Both the position numbers and the translations under genes were made by a program. A stretch of 33,334 bases of DNA from Bryobacteraceae bacterium (lineage in GTDB: Bacteria; Acidobacteriota; Terriglobia; Bryobacterales; Bryobacteraceae): NCBI GenBank assembly GCA_025980665.1, contig JAICXC010000054.1, forward strand, positions 1-33,334. The letters are read 5' to 3'. Position 1 is the first letter of the stretch. Every line of letters starts with the position of its first letter. This document shows, piece by piece, positions 16,540 to 24,710 of this stretch. The notes under the pieces are model-generated. The model did no database searches and had not been told where the DNA came from. It worked only from the letters and a program-made list of their open reading frames with translations.

Positions 16540-18269
16540 AATCGCCGATTCTTGGAGAGTTTCATCCGCCGAGTGGGAAACCGCACATGCTCGGTTCTAT
16601 CCAGCGAATCGAGAGCCCGATGCGGCGCTTCTCCGAAGGGGAAGAAGTAGACTATGTCATCGTGGGTGTCGGCGCTGGCGGCGGAGTGCTTTTGCAACGG
16701 CTCGCACGGGCGGGATTTCGAGTGATTGGCTTCGATGCCGGCCCGTTCTGGGACACCGAGCGTGATTGGGTCAGTGACGAGAAGGGTGCGCATAACCTCT
16801 ATTGGAACGACATGCGGATCACCGCCGGTGAGCATCCCCTGGCGTTTGGAGCGAATAACAGTGGCAAGGGTGTCGGAGGAGGGACGGTCCATTGGGCATC
16901 GTTCACTCCGCGATTGCATCCGTCCGATTTCAGCATCCATTCGACAGACGGCGTCGGCGTCGACTGGCCGATTCCTTATTCGGACCTGAAGCCGTATTAC
17001 GAGCTCATGGAACTGGAGCTCCCTGTCTCCGGCCCGTCGTACTATCCGTGGGGCGACCCTCATGGCTATCCTTACGGACCGCATCCGATGGGCGGTGTGG
17101 GCGACGCGTTGATTCGAGGATGCACAAATCTGGGCATTGGCGTATCTGCCGGTGGTCCGGTAGCGATTTTGAGTGGTTCACGCGCCAATCGCCCGCACTG
17201 TATCTACCGCGGCTTCTGCATCCAGGGTTGCAAGGTAGGTGCAAAGGCGAGCACACTCATCACGCATGTGCCTGACGCAATCGAGAACGGAGCCGAGATC
17301 CGCCCGAACTGCATGGTTTCGCGTATTCACGTAGGCGCTACACGCCGGGTAACGGGAGTCAGCTATTTCGATTCGGATGGGCGCGCGTGCTTCCAAAAGG
17401 CAAAGGCGGTGATCGTGGCGGGATATTCCATTGAAACTCCGCGCCTTTTGCTCAATTCTGCATGTCCCGGCTTTGAGAACGGGCTGGCCAATTCCAGCGA
17501 TTGCGTCGGCCGTTACCTGATGGCGCAAGCCGGCAATGTTGTGCTCGGCCGCTTCGAGGAACTAGTACGCATGTACAAGGCTCCCCCGGCGCACGCTCTA
17601 ACGGAAGAATTTTATGAGACCGACGCGAAACGCGGTTTCGCACGGGGGTTTGCAATCCAGACGGTGGGACCGCTGCCGATGTCGTTTGCCAAGCAAATGA
17701 TGGTTGCGAAAGGCGCGTGGGGCTGGGGACTGCGCAGCGTGATGATGGATTACAACCATTGGGCTGCTTTCGGATTTCTCGGCGAGATTCTGCCCAATGC
17801 AGATAACCGTGTTCAATTGGCGGAAGAAAAAGATCGCCTCGGGATTCCAATTGCCAAAATCACTTTCAACCTCTACGACAACGATAAGAAGCTGATTGAG
17901 TTCGGCAAGAACAAGACCATGGAGGTCATGTGGGCAGCCGGCGCTCAGGAAGTCGTGCAGGAGGCGCGGTATGCGCATCTGGTCGGAGCGGCGCGAATGG
18001 GCGACAATCCTGAAACCTCGGTTGTCGACCAGTTCGGACGTACGCACGATATTGCGAACTTGTTCCTCTGCGATGGCAGCATCATGCCGACCCAGGGATC
18101 GGCTAACCCAGGACTGACGATTATGGCTCTGGCGGCTCGGGCAGCCGATTACCTCATCAGGGAAGGAGCCGCAGTCTTCAAATCGGAAGAGCGAAATACC
18201 CAAAAGCCACCGATTCGGCGTGACTTATCTCCGCCGGATACGTGGGGCCACGGCATGCCCCGAATTTGA
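16536..18269 (+). CDS. GMC-family FAD oxidoreductase, gluconate/polyol dehydrogenase-like large subunit
   Basis: 577 residues from a TTG at 16536, selected because AGGGAGGA lies six bases upstream; the first in-frame ATG (16587) has no ribosome site. The FAD-binding motif GVGAGG is at residues 44-49. The GMC C-terminal signature is present with catalytic His481 (HLVGAARMG) and the second active-site residue Asn524 in GSANPGLTIMALA. A Cys-containing stretch HCIYRGFCIQGC is typical of the gluconate/2-ketogluconate/sorbitol dehydrogenase branch. No export signal is present. The usual third subunit, a multiheme cytochrome c, is missing nearby; the membrane proteins upstream are candidates to take its place. 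Sugar or sugar-acid oxidation is likely, exact substrate unknown. Confidence 0.9.
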   Translation: MKSPILGEFHPPSGKPHMLGSIQRIESPMRRFSEGEEVDYVIVGVGAGGGVLLQRLARAGFRVIGFDAGPFWDTERDWVSDEKGAHNLYWNDMRITAGEHPLAFGANNSGKGVGGGTVHWASFTPRLHPSDFSIHSTDGVGVDWPIPYSDLKPYYELMELELPVSGPSYYPWGDPHGYPYGPHPMGGVGDALIRGCTNLGIGVSAGGPVAILSGSRANRPHCIYRGFCIQGCKVGAKASTLITHVPDAIENGAEIRPNCMVSRIHVGATRRVTGVSYFDSDGRACFQKAKAVIVAGYSIETPRLLLNSACPGFENGLANSSDCVGRYLMAQAGNVVLGRFEELVRMYKAPPAHALTEEFYETDAKRGFARGFAIQTVGPLPMSFAKQMMVAKGAWGWGLRSVMMDYNHWAAFGFLGEILPNADNRVQLAEEKDRLGIPIAKITFNLYDNDKKLIEFGKNKTMEVMWAAGAQEVVQEARYAHLVGAARMGDNPETSVVDQFGRTHDIANLFLCDGSIMPTQGSANPGLTIMALAARAADYLIREGAAVFKSEERNTQKPPIRRDLSPPDTWGHGMPRI

Positions 18270-18297
18270 AATTGAATTGATTTGAATCGAGGCGCTT

Positions 18298-19443
18298 ATG
18301 CAATCAAGCCCGACAATCGAACGCATTCAGGTTTCTGTTTACACGGTGCCAACGAAAACGCCGGAGTCCGATGGCACGATTCAGTGGGATAAAACCTCCC
18401 TTGTACTCGTCGAAGTTTTGGCAGGCGGCAAAACCGGCCTCGGCTATAGCTATGCAGACACCTCCACCGCCTTGCTGATTGATCAGTCACTCGCACCCAG
18501 ATTGATCGGCCACGACGCTCTTGCAATCGGGGGGGCATGGCGAACAATGGTCCAGCAAATACGCAATCTCGGCAGGCCCGGGATTGCGTCAATGGCAATT
18601 GCTGCCGTAGACAATGCGCTATGGGATCTAAAGGGCAAGCTTCTCAACGTCTCGGTAGCTGCGCTGCTCGGCATTGTGCGCCCGGGTATCAGGGCCTATG
18701 GGAGCGGCGGATTCACTTCTTATTCGGATTCGCAATTGCGCGAACAATTGGGAGGCTGGGCAGAAGCCGGTTTCCTCGCGGTCAAGATGAAGATCGGCCG
18801 CGATGCCGCCGCCGATATCGCTCGCGTGCATGCGGCGCGCAAGGCGATCGGACCGAAAGTCGAACTCTTCGTCGATGCCAATGGCGCATACACTCGGAAA
18901 CAAGCTCTTTATCAGGCACACCGATTCCGCGACGACGATGTGACATGGTTTGAAGAACCCGTCGTTGCAGACGATCTCAAAGGGTTGCGGTTGATTCGCG
19001 ATGCTGGGCCGCCGGGAATGAACATCGCCGCGGGCGAGTACGGCTATGATTCTTGGTATTTCCGGCGGATGCTGGACGCCGGAGCGGTGGATGTCCTCCA
19101 AGCCGACGCCACCCGATGCGCCGGCGTCACGGGCTTTTTGCTCGCCGACGCTCTTTGCGAGAGCCGATTCGTCCCCCTCTCGGCGCATACTTCACCCTCC
19201 ATCCACGCGCACGCATGCTGTGGGACACAGCGTGCCATCAATGTCGAGTATTTTTACGACCATGCGCGGATCGAAACAATGGCTTTTGATGGCGTGCTCA
19301 AGGTAACCGACGGGCTTCTGTCCCCCGACCTGTCGCGGCCTGGCTTCGGTCTGATGCTTAAGGAAGCGGATATGCGTAATTACAGGGTCTATGAAGCTAC
19401 CTCTGAATCCGCGCGGGAACCCGCCGGAGAGGCGAACCAATGA
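18298..19443 (+). CDS. Enolase-superfamily enzyme, mandelate racemase/sugar-acid dehydratase type
   Basis: 381 residues. The barrel active site is complete: base motif K-x-K at Lys163/Lys165 (VKMKIG), metal ligands Asp193 (FVDANGAY), Glu219 (WFEEPV) and Glu247 (AAGEYG), and the His-Asp dyad Asp270/His297 (LQADATRC and SAHTSP). Lys on one face and a His-Asp dyad on the other are typical of the mandelate racemase subgroup, which includes acid-sugar dehydratases. Placed behind a GMC oxidase/dehydrogenase pair, it could dehydrate the sugar acid formed by that enzyme. The specific substrate cannot be assigned. The next ATG overlaps its stop. Confidence 0.9.
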   Translation: MQSSPTIERIQVSVYTVPTKTPESDGTIQWDKTSLVLVEVLAGGKTGLGYSYADTSTALLIDQSLAPRLIGHDALAIGGAWRTMVQQIRNLGRPGIASMAIAAVDNALWDLKGKLLNVSVAALLGIVRPGIRAYGSGGFTSYSDSQLREQLGGWAEAGFLAVKMKIGRDAAADIARVHAARKAIGPKVELFVDANGAYTRKQALYQAHRFRDDDVTWFEEPVVADDLKGLRLIRDAGPPGMNIAAGEYGYDSWYFRRMLDAGAVDVLQADATRCAGVTGFLLADALCESRFVPLSAHTSPSIHAHACCGTQRAINVEYFYDHARIETMAFDGVLKVTDGLLSPDLSRPGFGLMLKEADMRNYRVYEATSESAREPAGEANQ

Positions 19444-20305
19444 AACGGCATTCAAACGGTGACTCGGGGGATAAATGCGAGTTGTTTTGTAATCTGTCCG
19501 GAAAGAAGATGCCACTGCCCCACTTCTGGGAACATATGGTCGGGAGCGGCCACGCGACACTTGCTTTGCGCGCCGATTGGCAGCGGCGGTTGCGGCAGTG
19601 TCATGAAGAACTGGGGTTCCGTCATGTCCGCTTTCACCGCGTCCTCTGTGATGACGTCGGCACGGTGGTGGAGGAACAGGGCAAACGCCTGTATTCGTTT
19701 TTCAATCTCGATCAGATATTCGATTTTCTTCTTTCCATCGGCATAAAGCCCTTTGTCGAATTGAGTTTCATGCCGAAGGCGCTTGCCTCTGGCAAGACGA
19801 CCGTCTTCCATTACAATGCCAACGTCACCCCGGCCGCCGAGTACGACCACTGGGACGAGCTGATCGACAAACTGGCGGCCCACCTGGTGCAGCGCTACGG
19901 CGCGAACAGCCTGCGCGACTGGTTTTTTGAGGTTTGGAACGAGCCCAACATGAAATCGTTCTGGACCGGAACTCAGGAAGAGTATTTCAAACCCTACCGG
20001 CACACGGCGAAGGCCCTTAAGGCCGTCGATAACTCCCTGAAGGTAGGGTGGGCCGGTAACCGCGAAGAATCAATGGATCGAGGAATTTCTCGATTTTTGC
20101 CAAAAGACTTCGTTGCCTCTCAATTTCATCAGCGCCCGCCAATATCCCACCGACGCCTTCGGCAGCGCCGGAGACGATACCGCGAAACAACTGGCCGAAA
20201 GCAAACGGAGCATTCTCCGCGAAGAGGCTCAGAATACCTTTCGCAAGGCGCGCGGAAAGCCGGTCTATTACACGGAGTGGAACAGTTCGTCGAATCCCAA
20301 GTATC
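19440..20305 (+). pseudogene. GH39-type glycosidase, frameshifted and 3'-truncated
   Basis: The ATG overlaps the stop of the enolase gene. The first frame encodes a beta-xylosidase-like barrel with acid/base Glu168 in VWNEPN. At 20046-20048 a run GGG appears to contain one extra base. Reading on in frame from 20047 gives GGPVTAKNQWIEEFLDF, a sensible GH39 continuation, then PTDAFGSAGDDTAKQLAESK and the nucleophile segment YYTEWNSSSNP (Glu codon 20275-20277). Both catalytic residues thus survive but in different frames. Homology stops near 20300, where the family normally continues for well over 100 residues. The gene is therefore broken twice, by a frameshift and by a junction with unrelated coding sequence. 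Confidence 0.85.
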
Positions 20306-20479
20306 CTCGCCGGCAAGACCGGGTACTGGATTTCGAAGCGCCATTACGGCCTCGCTCAGGGACCAGTCGTGGTAATGGTGGAAAATTATCGAAGGGGACT
20401 GATCTGGAGACTTCTGCGAGACTGTCCCTGTGTGGTCGCCGGACTGCGGCGCGCAGGATTCAAAAGCGGTTGGATGTAA
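20306..20479 (+). pseudogene. C-terminal fragment of a glycoamylase-like (PF10091/GH144-type) protein
   Basis: In the third frame, directly after the GH39 homology ends, about 57 residues read as the coherent end of another protein: ISKRHYGLAQGPVVVMVENY, then RRGLIWRLLRDCPCVVAGLRRAGF, ending in KSGWM and TAA at 20477-20479. Written in pieces, the motifs QGP-x-V-x-M-x-ENYR, LIW-x-LLRDCP and GLRRAGF are hallmarks I recall from the end of glucoamylase-like PF10091 proteins. There is no start codon or ribosome site for this piece. It looks like the surviving tail of a neighbour gene joined to GH39 by an internal deletion. Confidence 0.65.
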
Positions 20480-20506
20480 CAATTTGAGCCGGCTTCGCAC
20501 GTAGTC

Positions 20507-21571
20507 ATGATACTTAACGGCCTACTGCTGTTTATCCCCATCTCGCTGACGTTAGCCTATTGGTTCCGCGCGCCGCCCCTTTGGCTATTCGCCACATCCG
20601 CTGTCGCGATTATTCCTCTCGCCGACGGAATCCGGCGCGCCACCGATAGTCTGGCTAACCGGGCCGGCCCTTCGGTCGGCGGTTTAGTGACCATTTCTTT
20701 CGGCAGTATAGCGGAGTTGACGCTGGCTCTCTTTGTGCTGGCAACCGGCAACACTGCCACGGTCAAAGCCCAGATCACCGGTTCTTTGATCGGTACCAGT
20801 TTGCTGGCTCTTGGGATGGCGATTGTTGTGGGGGGTTGGAGACGTGAAAAGCAGGTCTTCAAGCAGGAGCGGGCGGGATTGCTGGGGAGTTTACTGGCGC
20901 TATCCATAATTGCACTGACGCTCCCCGCTTTCTTCGACTACACGGAGCGCCGGGGATCGGCTCATGGGGACCTTACCGCGCTGGACGAGAAACTCAGCCT
21001 GAGCGTCTCCATCGTCCTGATTCTGGTTTATCTGGCAAATCTCGTTTATACCCTGATCACGCATCGCGATGTCTTCGCTTCCCGCAAGTCGCACGAGCCC
21101 CCCGCCTGGCCGCTCCGGAAATCTCTCGGAGTTCTGATCGGGGCCACGGCTGTTATAGCGGTAGAGGCAAATGTGATTGCCGGCAGTCTCGAAGGAACGG
21201 CCGCTCAGCTTGGCGTGACGCGCCTGTTCCTGGGCGTCATCGTGCTCGCGATGATTGGAAATGCGTCCGATGTCATCTCCTCTGTGTACTTCGCGCGCCA
21301 GGACCGGATGGGTCTTGTCATGGGGATCTGTGTTGGCTCAACCGTTCAAGTGGCCCTGCTACTGGCCCCGGCGCTGGTCCTGATCTCGTATTTCATGGGG
21401 CGGCCCATGAGCCTGGTTTTTAGCAATCCTCTGGAGTTGATCGCTATCGTTGGCGCCGTGCTCGCGGTGAATGCCATTGCCGCGGATGGGGAGACAACAT
21501 GGTTTGAAGGAGTGCTTCTGGTTGCGGTCTATTGCTTATTCGGGCTGGCTTTCTTCTTTGCTACTCCTTGA
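20507..21571 (+). CDS. Cation exchanger of the Ca2+/cation antiporter (CaCA/CAX) family
   Basis: 354 residues with about eleven hydrophobic helices. The two alpha-repeats of the family are visible. The first is FGSIAELTLALFVLATG followed by AQITGSLIGTSLLALG. The second is IGNASDVISSVYFARQDRMG followed by VGSTVQVALLLAP. The ion-binding acidic residues are Glu70 in the first repeat and Asp255 in the second, where most CAX proteins have Glu in a GNAAE motif. Probably exports Ca2+ or a related cation in exchange for H+ or Na+. It is intact, although genes on both sides are broken. The start ATG has no strong ribosome site, so expression may be weak. Confidence 0.88.
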   Translation: MILNGLLLFIPISLTLAYWFRAPPLWLFATSAVAIIPLADGIRRATDSLANRAGPSVGGLVTISFGSIAELTLALFVLATGNTATVKAQITGSLIGTSLLALGMAIVVGGWRREKQVFKQERAGLLGSLLALSIIALTLPAFFDYTERRGSAHGDLTALDEKLSLSVSIVLILVYLANLVYTLITHRDVFASRKSHEPPAWPLRKSLGVLIGATAVIAVEANVIAGSLEGTAAQLGVTRLFLGVIVLAMIGNASDVISSVYFARQDRMGLVMGICVGSTVQVALLLAPALVLISYFMGRPMSLVFSNPLELIAIVGAVLAVNAIAADGETTWFEGVLLVAVYCLFGLAFFFATP

Positions 21572-21599
21572 GGCCGACCATGTTATTCAAGGATGATCA

Positions 21600-22285
21600 A
21601 TGAGCCGTCGCGCGGGACAGGATAGACCATGGTTTACCGGCGTCGTCGAGTCGATCTACCAGGCTTTTGCCGAGTTTCTCGCTTTGAGCGCAAGCCCTTA
21701 TTTGCTGGACCGCGCCCAACCCGTGTGGCTTGTACCGCTGCGAAACCTCTTGCAAAAACACGTGTTTGCGGATCCGGCCGCCACCAGCAGCTTACTGAGT
21801 ACGATCGCGGGGGGGCTGATGACAGTCGCCTCCATCACGATCTCATTGCTGTTACTCGCGTTGCAGCAATCCGCGGCCAACATGACGACCCAGATACTGG
21901 ACCAGTTCCTGCGCCGCCGCATCAATCAGGCGTACTTCGGTTTTTTCGTAGGACTCGCGCTTTATTCGCTGGTGGCCCTGGCAACGGTGGACAAGCCCTT
22001 CAATCCAATCTTCGGCGCAACGCTCGCATTCCTGCTCACCGTAGTTGCTCTATACCTGCCGATTATTCTGCTCTACACCACCATCAACCAGATGCGGCCG
22101 GTTCAGGTCATGGAAGCGATTCACGATCATGTTCTCGCGGCGCGCGAGCGCCAGCTCGTCCTGGCCCGCAAGACTCGCCGGAAGCCATCGGGCGATGGAT
22201 CTGTGACCGTCCCGGTAAAGGTGGCCGAGGAAGGATTTGTCACGCGAATCGATGTGGATGCGATAGGGCTGGCGGCGCTCGGGCG
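21600..22285 (+). pseudogene. DUF2254 membrane protein, N-terminal part only
   Basis: The first about 228 codons match the start of DUF2254 proteins. They have a helix-rich N-terminus with LLSTIAGGLMTVASITISLL, then LQQSAANMTTQILDQFLRR, two further helices and the soluble segment VTVPVKVAEEGFVTRIDVDA. DUF2254 proteins normally run on for about 200 more residues. Here the sequence changes character after about residue 228 and enters a protease-associated domain in the same frame. A plausible ribosome site (AAGG) precedes the ATG. I read this as the front end of a gene fused to a different one by a deletion. A fused transcript could still give a membrane-anchored hybrid, but that hybrid is also frameshifted. 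Confidence 0.72.
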
Positions 22286-23127
22286 TGGCAACACCGGAAT
22301 CGGTGCGATCGTGGACGCGGCGGCAGCGGCCAGAGCCGTGGGCGTGGTGATCGTCACCACTGGCCCGAGCGGCGAGGCGGCGCTTTTGAACGCGCCGGAA
22401 GAGCCGGTTTCGCCGCTTCCAGTCGGAATTCTGGCGCCGAAGAAATCGTTTCCCTTTCAGCATGCCGCCTCGGACAGAGCCAAAGCGACCTTGATCCTTG
22501 ACGCCGAGATGACGCGGCGCAGGAGCCAGAACGTTATCGGCAGAATCGAGCGGAGCAATCGCTGGATCGCCATCTCGACGCCGCGCTCGGGCTGGTTTCA
22601 ATGCGTGGGTGAACGAGGAACCGGAACGTCGGTATTCCTTGGAACTCGCAACATGGGTGGCGAAGCGGTTTCCGAAGCATTCTATTCACCTGATGAACAC
22701 CGGTGGGCACGAGTTCTACTTCACCGGTTCACATAAGGCGATGCCCCTGGCGCCTCCGCCCCTGGCAACCGCGGTTTGGGCGCACGTCGGCGCGGCTGTG
22801 GCAGTTCGCGACGCTGACGAAACCGGACGGATGCTGGATACTGCTGATCCACAGCGTTCCGTGATGGCCATGCCGAACCTGAACGCTGCCGTCGCCGAGG
22901 GATTTCGCGGCATCCCCGAATTGGAGCGTGCAAATCCCGTGCGCGCCGAAGCTGGGGAGCTCTCCACGTTTACCGACCGTGGGTATTCACGATGTTTCGC
23001 CGTCCTCGGAGTCCATCGGTGGTTCCACACCGTCGAGGATACAATCGAGCGCATAGATGGACGCCTTGTTACGCCCGTGCTAGAGGCTCATATGCGCACC
23101 ATCGAGCGTGCAATCTGCGACGCTTGA
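22286..23127 (+). pseudogene. PA domain plus M28-type peptidase-like remnant, frameshifted
   Basis: From about 22286 the reading frame of the DUF2254 part continues into a protease-associated domain: GIGAIVDAAAAARAVGVVIV, TTGPSGEAALLNAPEE and PLPVGILAPKK. NVIGRIERSNRWIAISTP and GWFQCVGERGTGTSVFL follow. At about 22638-22642 (CCTTGG) one base seems to be inserted. Reading on in the next frame gives ELATWVAKRFPKHSIHLMN and TGGHEFYFTGSHKA, through to a stop at 23125-23127. The combined product resembles M28-like zinc peptidases with a PA insert, though metal-binding residues look weak (E in place of D in GERGTG). Without a start of its own and with a frameshift it is most likely nonfunctional. 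Confidence 0.7.
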
Positions 23128-23223
23128 GCAGCTGGCGCCGTAACGGCGAACATTGACGGTTTACGTTTTCTTGGACTGACCCCTTAAAATGAGACAGTCG
23201 CGGTAGGGTCCACCCCCAGTCCG

Positions 23224-23387
23224 ATGTAGTCAAAATTGTAGCTGCTTGGAGCCTCCAAGAACTCGAAAACGCCACAGGAAGCTACAGGTGCGCTAGCCAG
23301 GCCGAAACCCGGCATTGCAAATAAATGAGTTGTTTACGTTGGTCGGGGCGGGGCGATTTGAACGCCCGACCCCCTGCGCCCAAGGCA
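23224..23387 (+). repeat. Left copy of a 164-base direct repeat ending in a tRNA-Pro fragment (candidate att site)
   Basis: Aligns without gaps to 33171-33334; I count 15 mismatches in 164 positions. It includes a perfect palindrome CTTGGAG-C-CTCCAAG (23245-23259), a second hairpin-like segment at 23296-23313, and an AT-rich stretch ending GAGTTGTTTACG that is identical in both copies. It then enters the 3' half of a tRNA-Pro read on the - strand. Repeats that end in a tRNA 3' part are typical of integration by tyrosine recombinases. The 10-kb segment between the copies has accessory gene content. No integrase gene is visible in the window. Confidence 0.85.
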
Positions 23388-23389
23388 GG
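23340..23389 (-). pseudogene. tRNA-Pro(UGG)-like 3' fragment
   Basis: On the - strand this reads as an anticodon arm (CCTGC/GCAGG around loop CTTGGGC, anticodon TGG), variable loop GGGTC, T arm GGGCG-TTCAAAT-CGCCC, acceptor 3' strand CGCCCCG, discriminator A and encoded CCA. The 5' acceptor strand and D arm expected of tRNA-Pro (CGGGGCG and a GG-containing D loop) are absent. A weak partner TGGGGCA lies at 23405-23411 but leaves room for only 15 bases where 19 are needed. It is probably a displaced 3' end left by integration at the tRNA gene. Confidence 0.75.
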
Positions 23390-23702
23390 TGACCTCCTGA
23401 TTATTGCCCCAATAGAATCAGTAGGTTGCGGAACCTGCCTATTGGAAGTTGTGGAAATGACCAGCTACAATTCTCGCTACAGCGCACCTCTGCACTTCCG
23501 CCAACCGGACCTCGAACCGCCGATGTGGAAATCGGCCAGGCGAGTTAGAGAACTGAGTAGCGCACCTGCACTTACAGCAGACGCCCTCTGAATCACGCCG
23601 GATTGAGATTGTTTGAACCTCTGGCAGAGCCCCGACTTGTCCGTCATCCAGAACTAACCTCGGACCTCAAATTCGCGGTGGTGAGAAGATTTGAACTCAC
23701 GT

Positions 23703-24710
23703 TCACAGTCCAGCGTGTTGAGGTGTCACTTTAGCGTCCCTGTTACACGAACTCTTATGGTTGAGGCGGTATCGGCCAGGGGGCTGCCCAAACTCACGTT
23801 TGAAGGCGCGACTGAAGGCCGCTTCCGACTCGTATCCCACTTCGGCCCCGATTTCCGCGACACCCCGCGGCGTATTCTCAAGTGACCGCGCCGCCAATTG
23901 AAGCCTCCAGCGTGTCAAATACGTCATGGGTGGCTCGGAAAGATACCGGGTAAAGCGCTCCACGAGAGCAGTCCGTGAGATGCCAACCTCGTCCGCCAGC
24001 TCTGCGATTGTCCAAGGATGAGCAATGCGGCTGTGCAACAATCCGAGGCTTTTCCCCACGATGGGATCGCGCGCTCCAGCGAGCCAGCCGATCTGTTGCG
24101 CGGGTAGGCTGGCAACATAGCGGCGCAGTGTGTCGACGAACAAGGCCTCCGAGAGCTTGGCGAGCATGGCATCGCTCCCAACCCGTCCCGAAGCCGCCTC
24201 CTCCACCAAGTGCAAGATGGAATTCTCGAGCCAGAGCCCTGAGCGATCCGTTCGGATGTTGACCTTGAAAACGGGCGGCAGTCCGCCCAGAATCGGTCGG
24301 CTCAAAAAGGGGTCGCAAGACATGTACCCACAAACGTAGCGCGCTGACTCGCCGCCTCCACCATCCTGCATGGGACGCAAGTCGCGCGCTTTGATCTTGG
24401 AAAGAATCGCTGCGTTGAGCGATGCCGCCGCCACACCTGGTGCGCTCGTCATTACGTGTGGATCCCCGTGGGGAAGGACGACGATATCTCCGGGACCAAG
24501 CTCGATCGATTGCCCATCGGGTAATTGCACGAATGCCGCGCCGTCGATCACGAAGTGGTAGATCACCAAGTGCGGCGCTCCGGGCGCAAGGAGAGGCGCA
24601 AGCGCGTTGGAGGCAGGCGACGAAAAGCACCAGGGAGCGGAAAATTCAGCGCTGAAGAATAATGCGCCGTTCAGCTTGACTCCACTCAGAATCTCGGAGA
24701 ATGCATCCAT
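23703..24710 (-). CDS. AraC-family transcriptional regulator with N-terminal cupin domain
   Basis: 335 residues. The start is set at the ATG whose complement ends at 24710 because GGAGGG lies four bases upstream on the - strand; an in-frame ATG at 24806 would add 32 residues without a clear ribosome site. The N-terminal sensor domain has the pattern GALFFSAEFSAPWC and LGPGDIVVLPHGDPHVM of the AraC_ligand cupin-6 group. The C-terminal helix-turn-helix pair is intact: WTIAELADEVGISRTALVERF and VAEIGAEVGYESEAAFSRAF, then GQPPGRYR. It is transcribed away from the diiron protein gene with 187 bases between the starts, so that gene is its most likely target. The ligand is unknown. Confidence 0.9.
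   Translation of the reverse strand: MDAFSEILSGVKLNGALFFSAEFSAPWCFSSPASNALAPLLAPGAPHLVIYHFVIDGAAFVQLPDGQSIELGPGDIVVLPHGDPHVMTSAPGVAAASLNAAILSKIKARDLRPMQDGGGGESARYVCGYMSCDPFLSRPILGGLPPVFKVNIRTDRSGLWLENSILHLVEEAASGRVGSDAMLAKLSEALFVDTLRRYVASLPAQQIGWLAGARDPIVGKSLGLLHSRIAHPWTIAELADEVGISRTALVERFTRYLSEPPMTYLTRWRLQLAARSLENTPRGVAEIGAEVGYESEAAFSRAFKREFGQPPGRYRLNHKSSCNRDAKVTPQHAGL

Larger units (their letters stand above)
23128..23702. other. 575-base noncoding stretch with tRNA-derived repeat and degenerate sequence
   Basis: No convincing gene. It holds, from left to right: the word CTGACCCCTTAAAATGAGAC (about 23174-23193), which resembles an insertion-sequence end; a 164-base repeat shared with the right end of the window (23224-23387) that includes a tRNA-Pro 3' fragment; and about 300 bases of degenerate sequence up to the AraC gene. 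A perfect short inverted repeat GTGAG/CTCAC with a ten-base loop lies at about 23681-23700, beside the 3' end of the AraC gene, without a T tract. An open frame at 23325-23591 crosses the tRNA-like fragment and has no coding look. Confidence 0.6.

Noticed and set aside
19452-20003. Long - strand open frame opposite the GH39 gene
   Set aside because: The + strand codes for clear GH39 motifs there; the - strand product has no recognisable features.
21629-22501. Second + strand frame of 290 codons inside the DUF2254/PA region
   Set aside because: Arg/Gly/His-rich shadow translation of the GC-rich true frame.
23340-23411. A complete tRNA-Pro using TGGGGCA as 5' acceptor strand
   Set aside because: The acceptor would have a wobble and a mismatch, and only 15 bases remain for the connector and D arm, with no D-loop GG in place.
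23325-23591. Open frame of 88 codons through the left repeat
   Set aside because: It crosses the tRNA-Pro fragment and has no ribosome site, domain or protein-like composition.
23681-23700. GTGAG/CTCAC hairpin next to the AraC gene as a terminator or further tRNA 3' end
   Set aside because: The stem is only five to six pairs, there is no T tract, and the sequence does not form a T arm plus acceptor of a tRNA.
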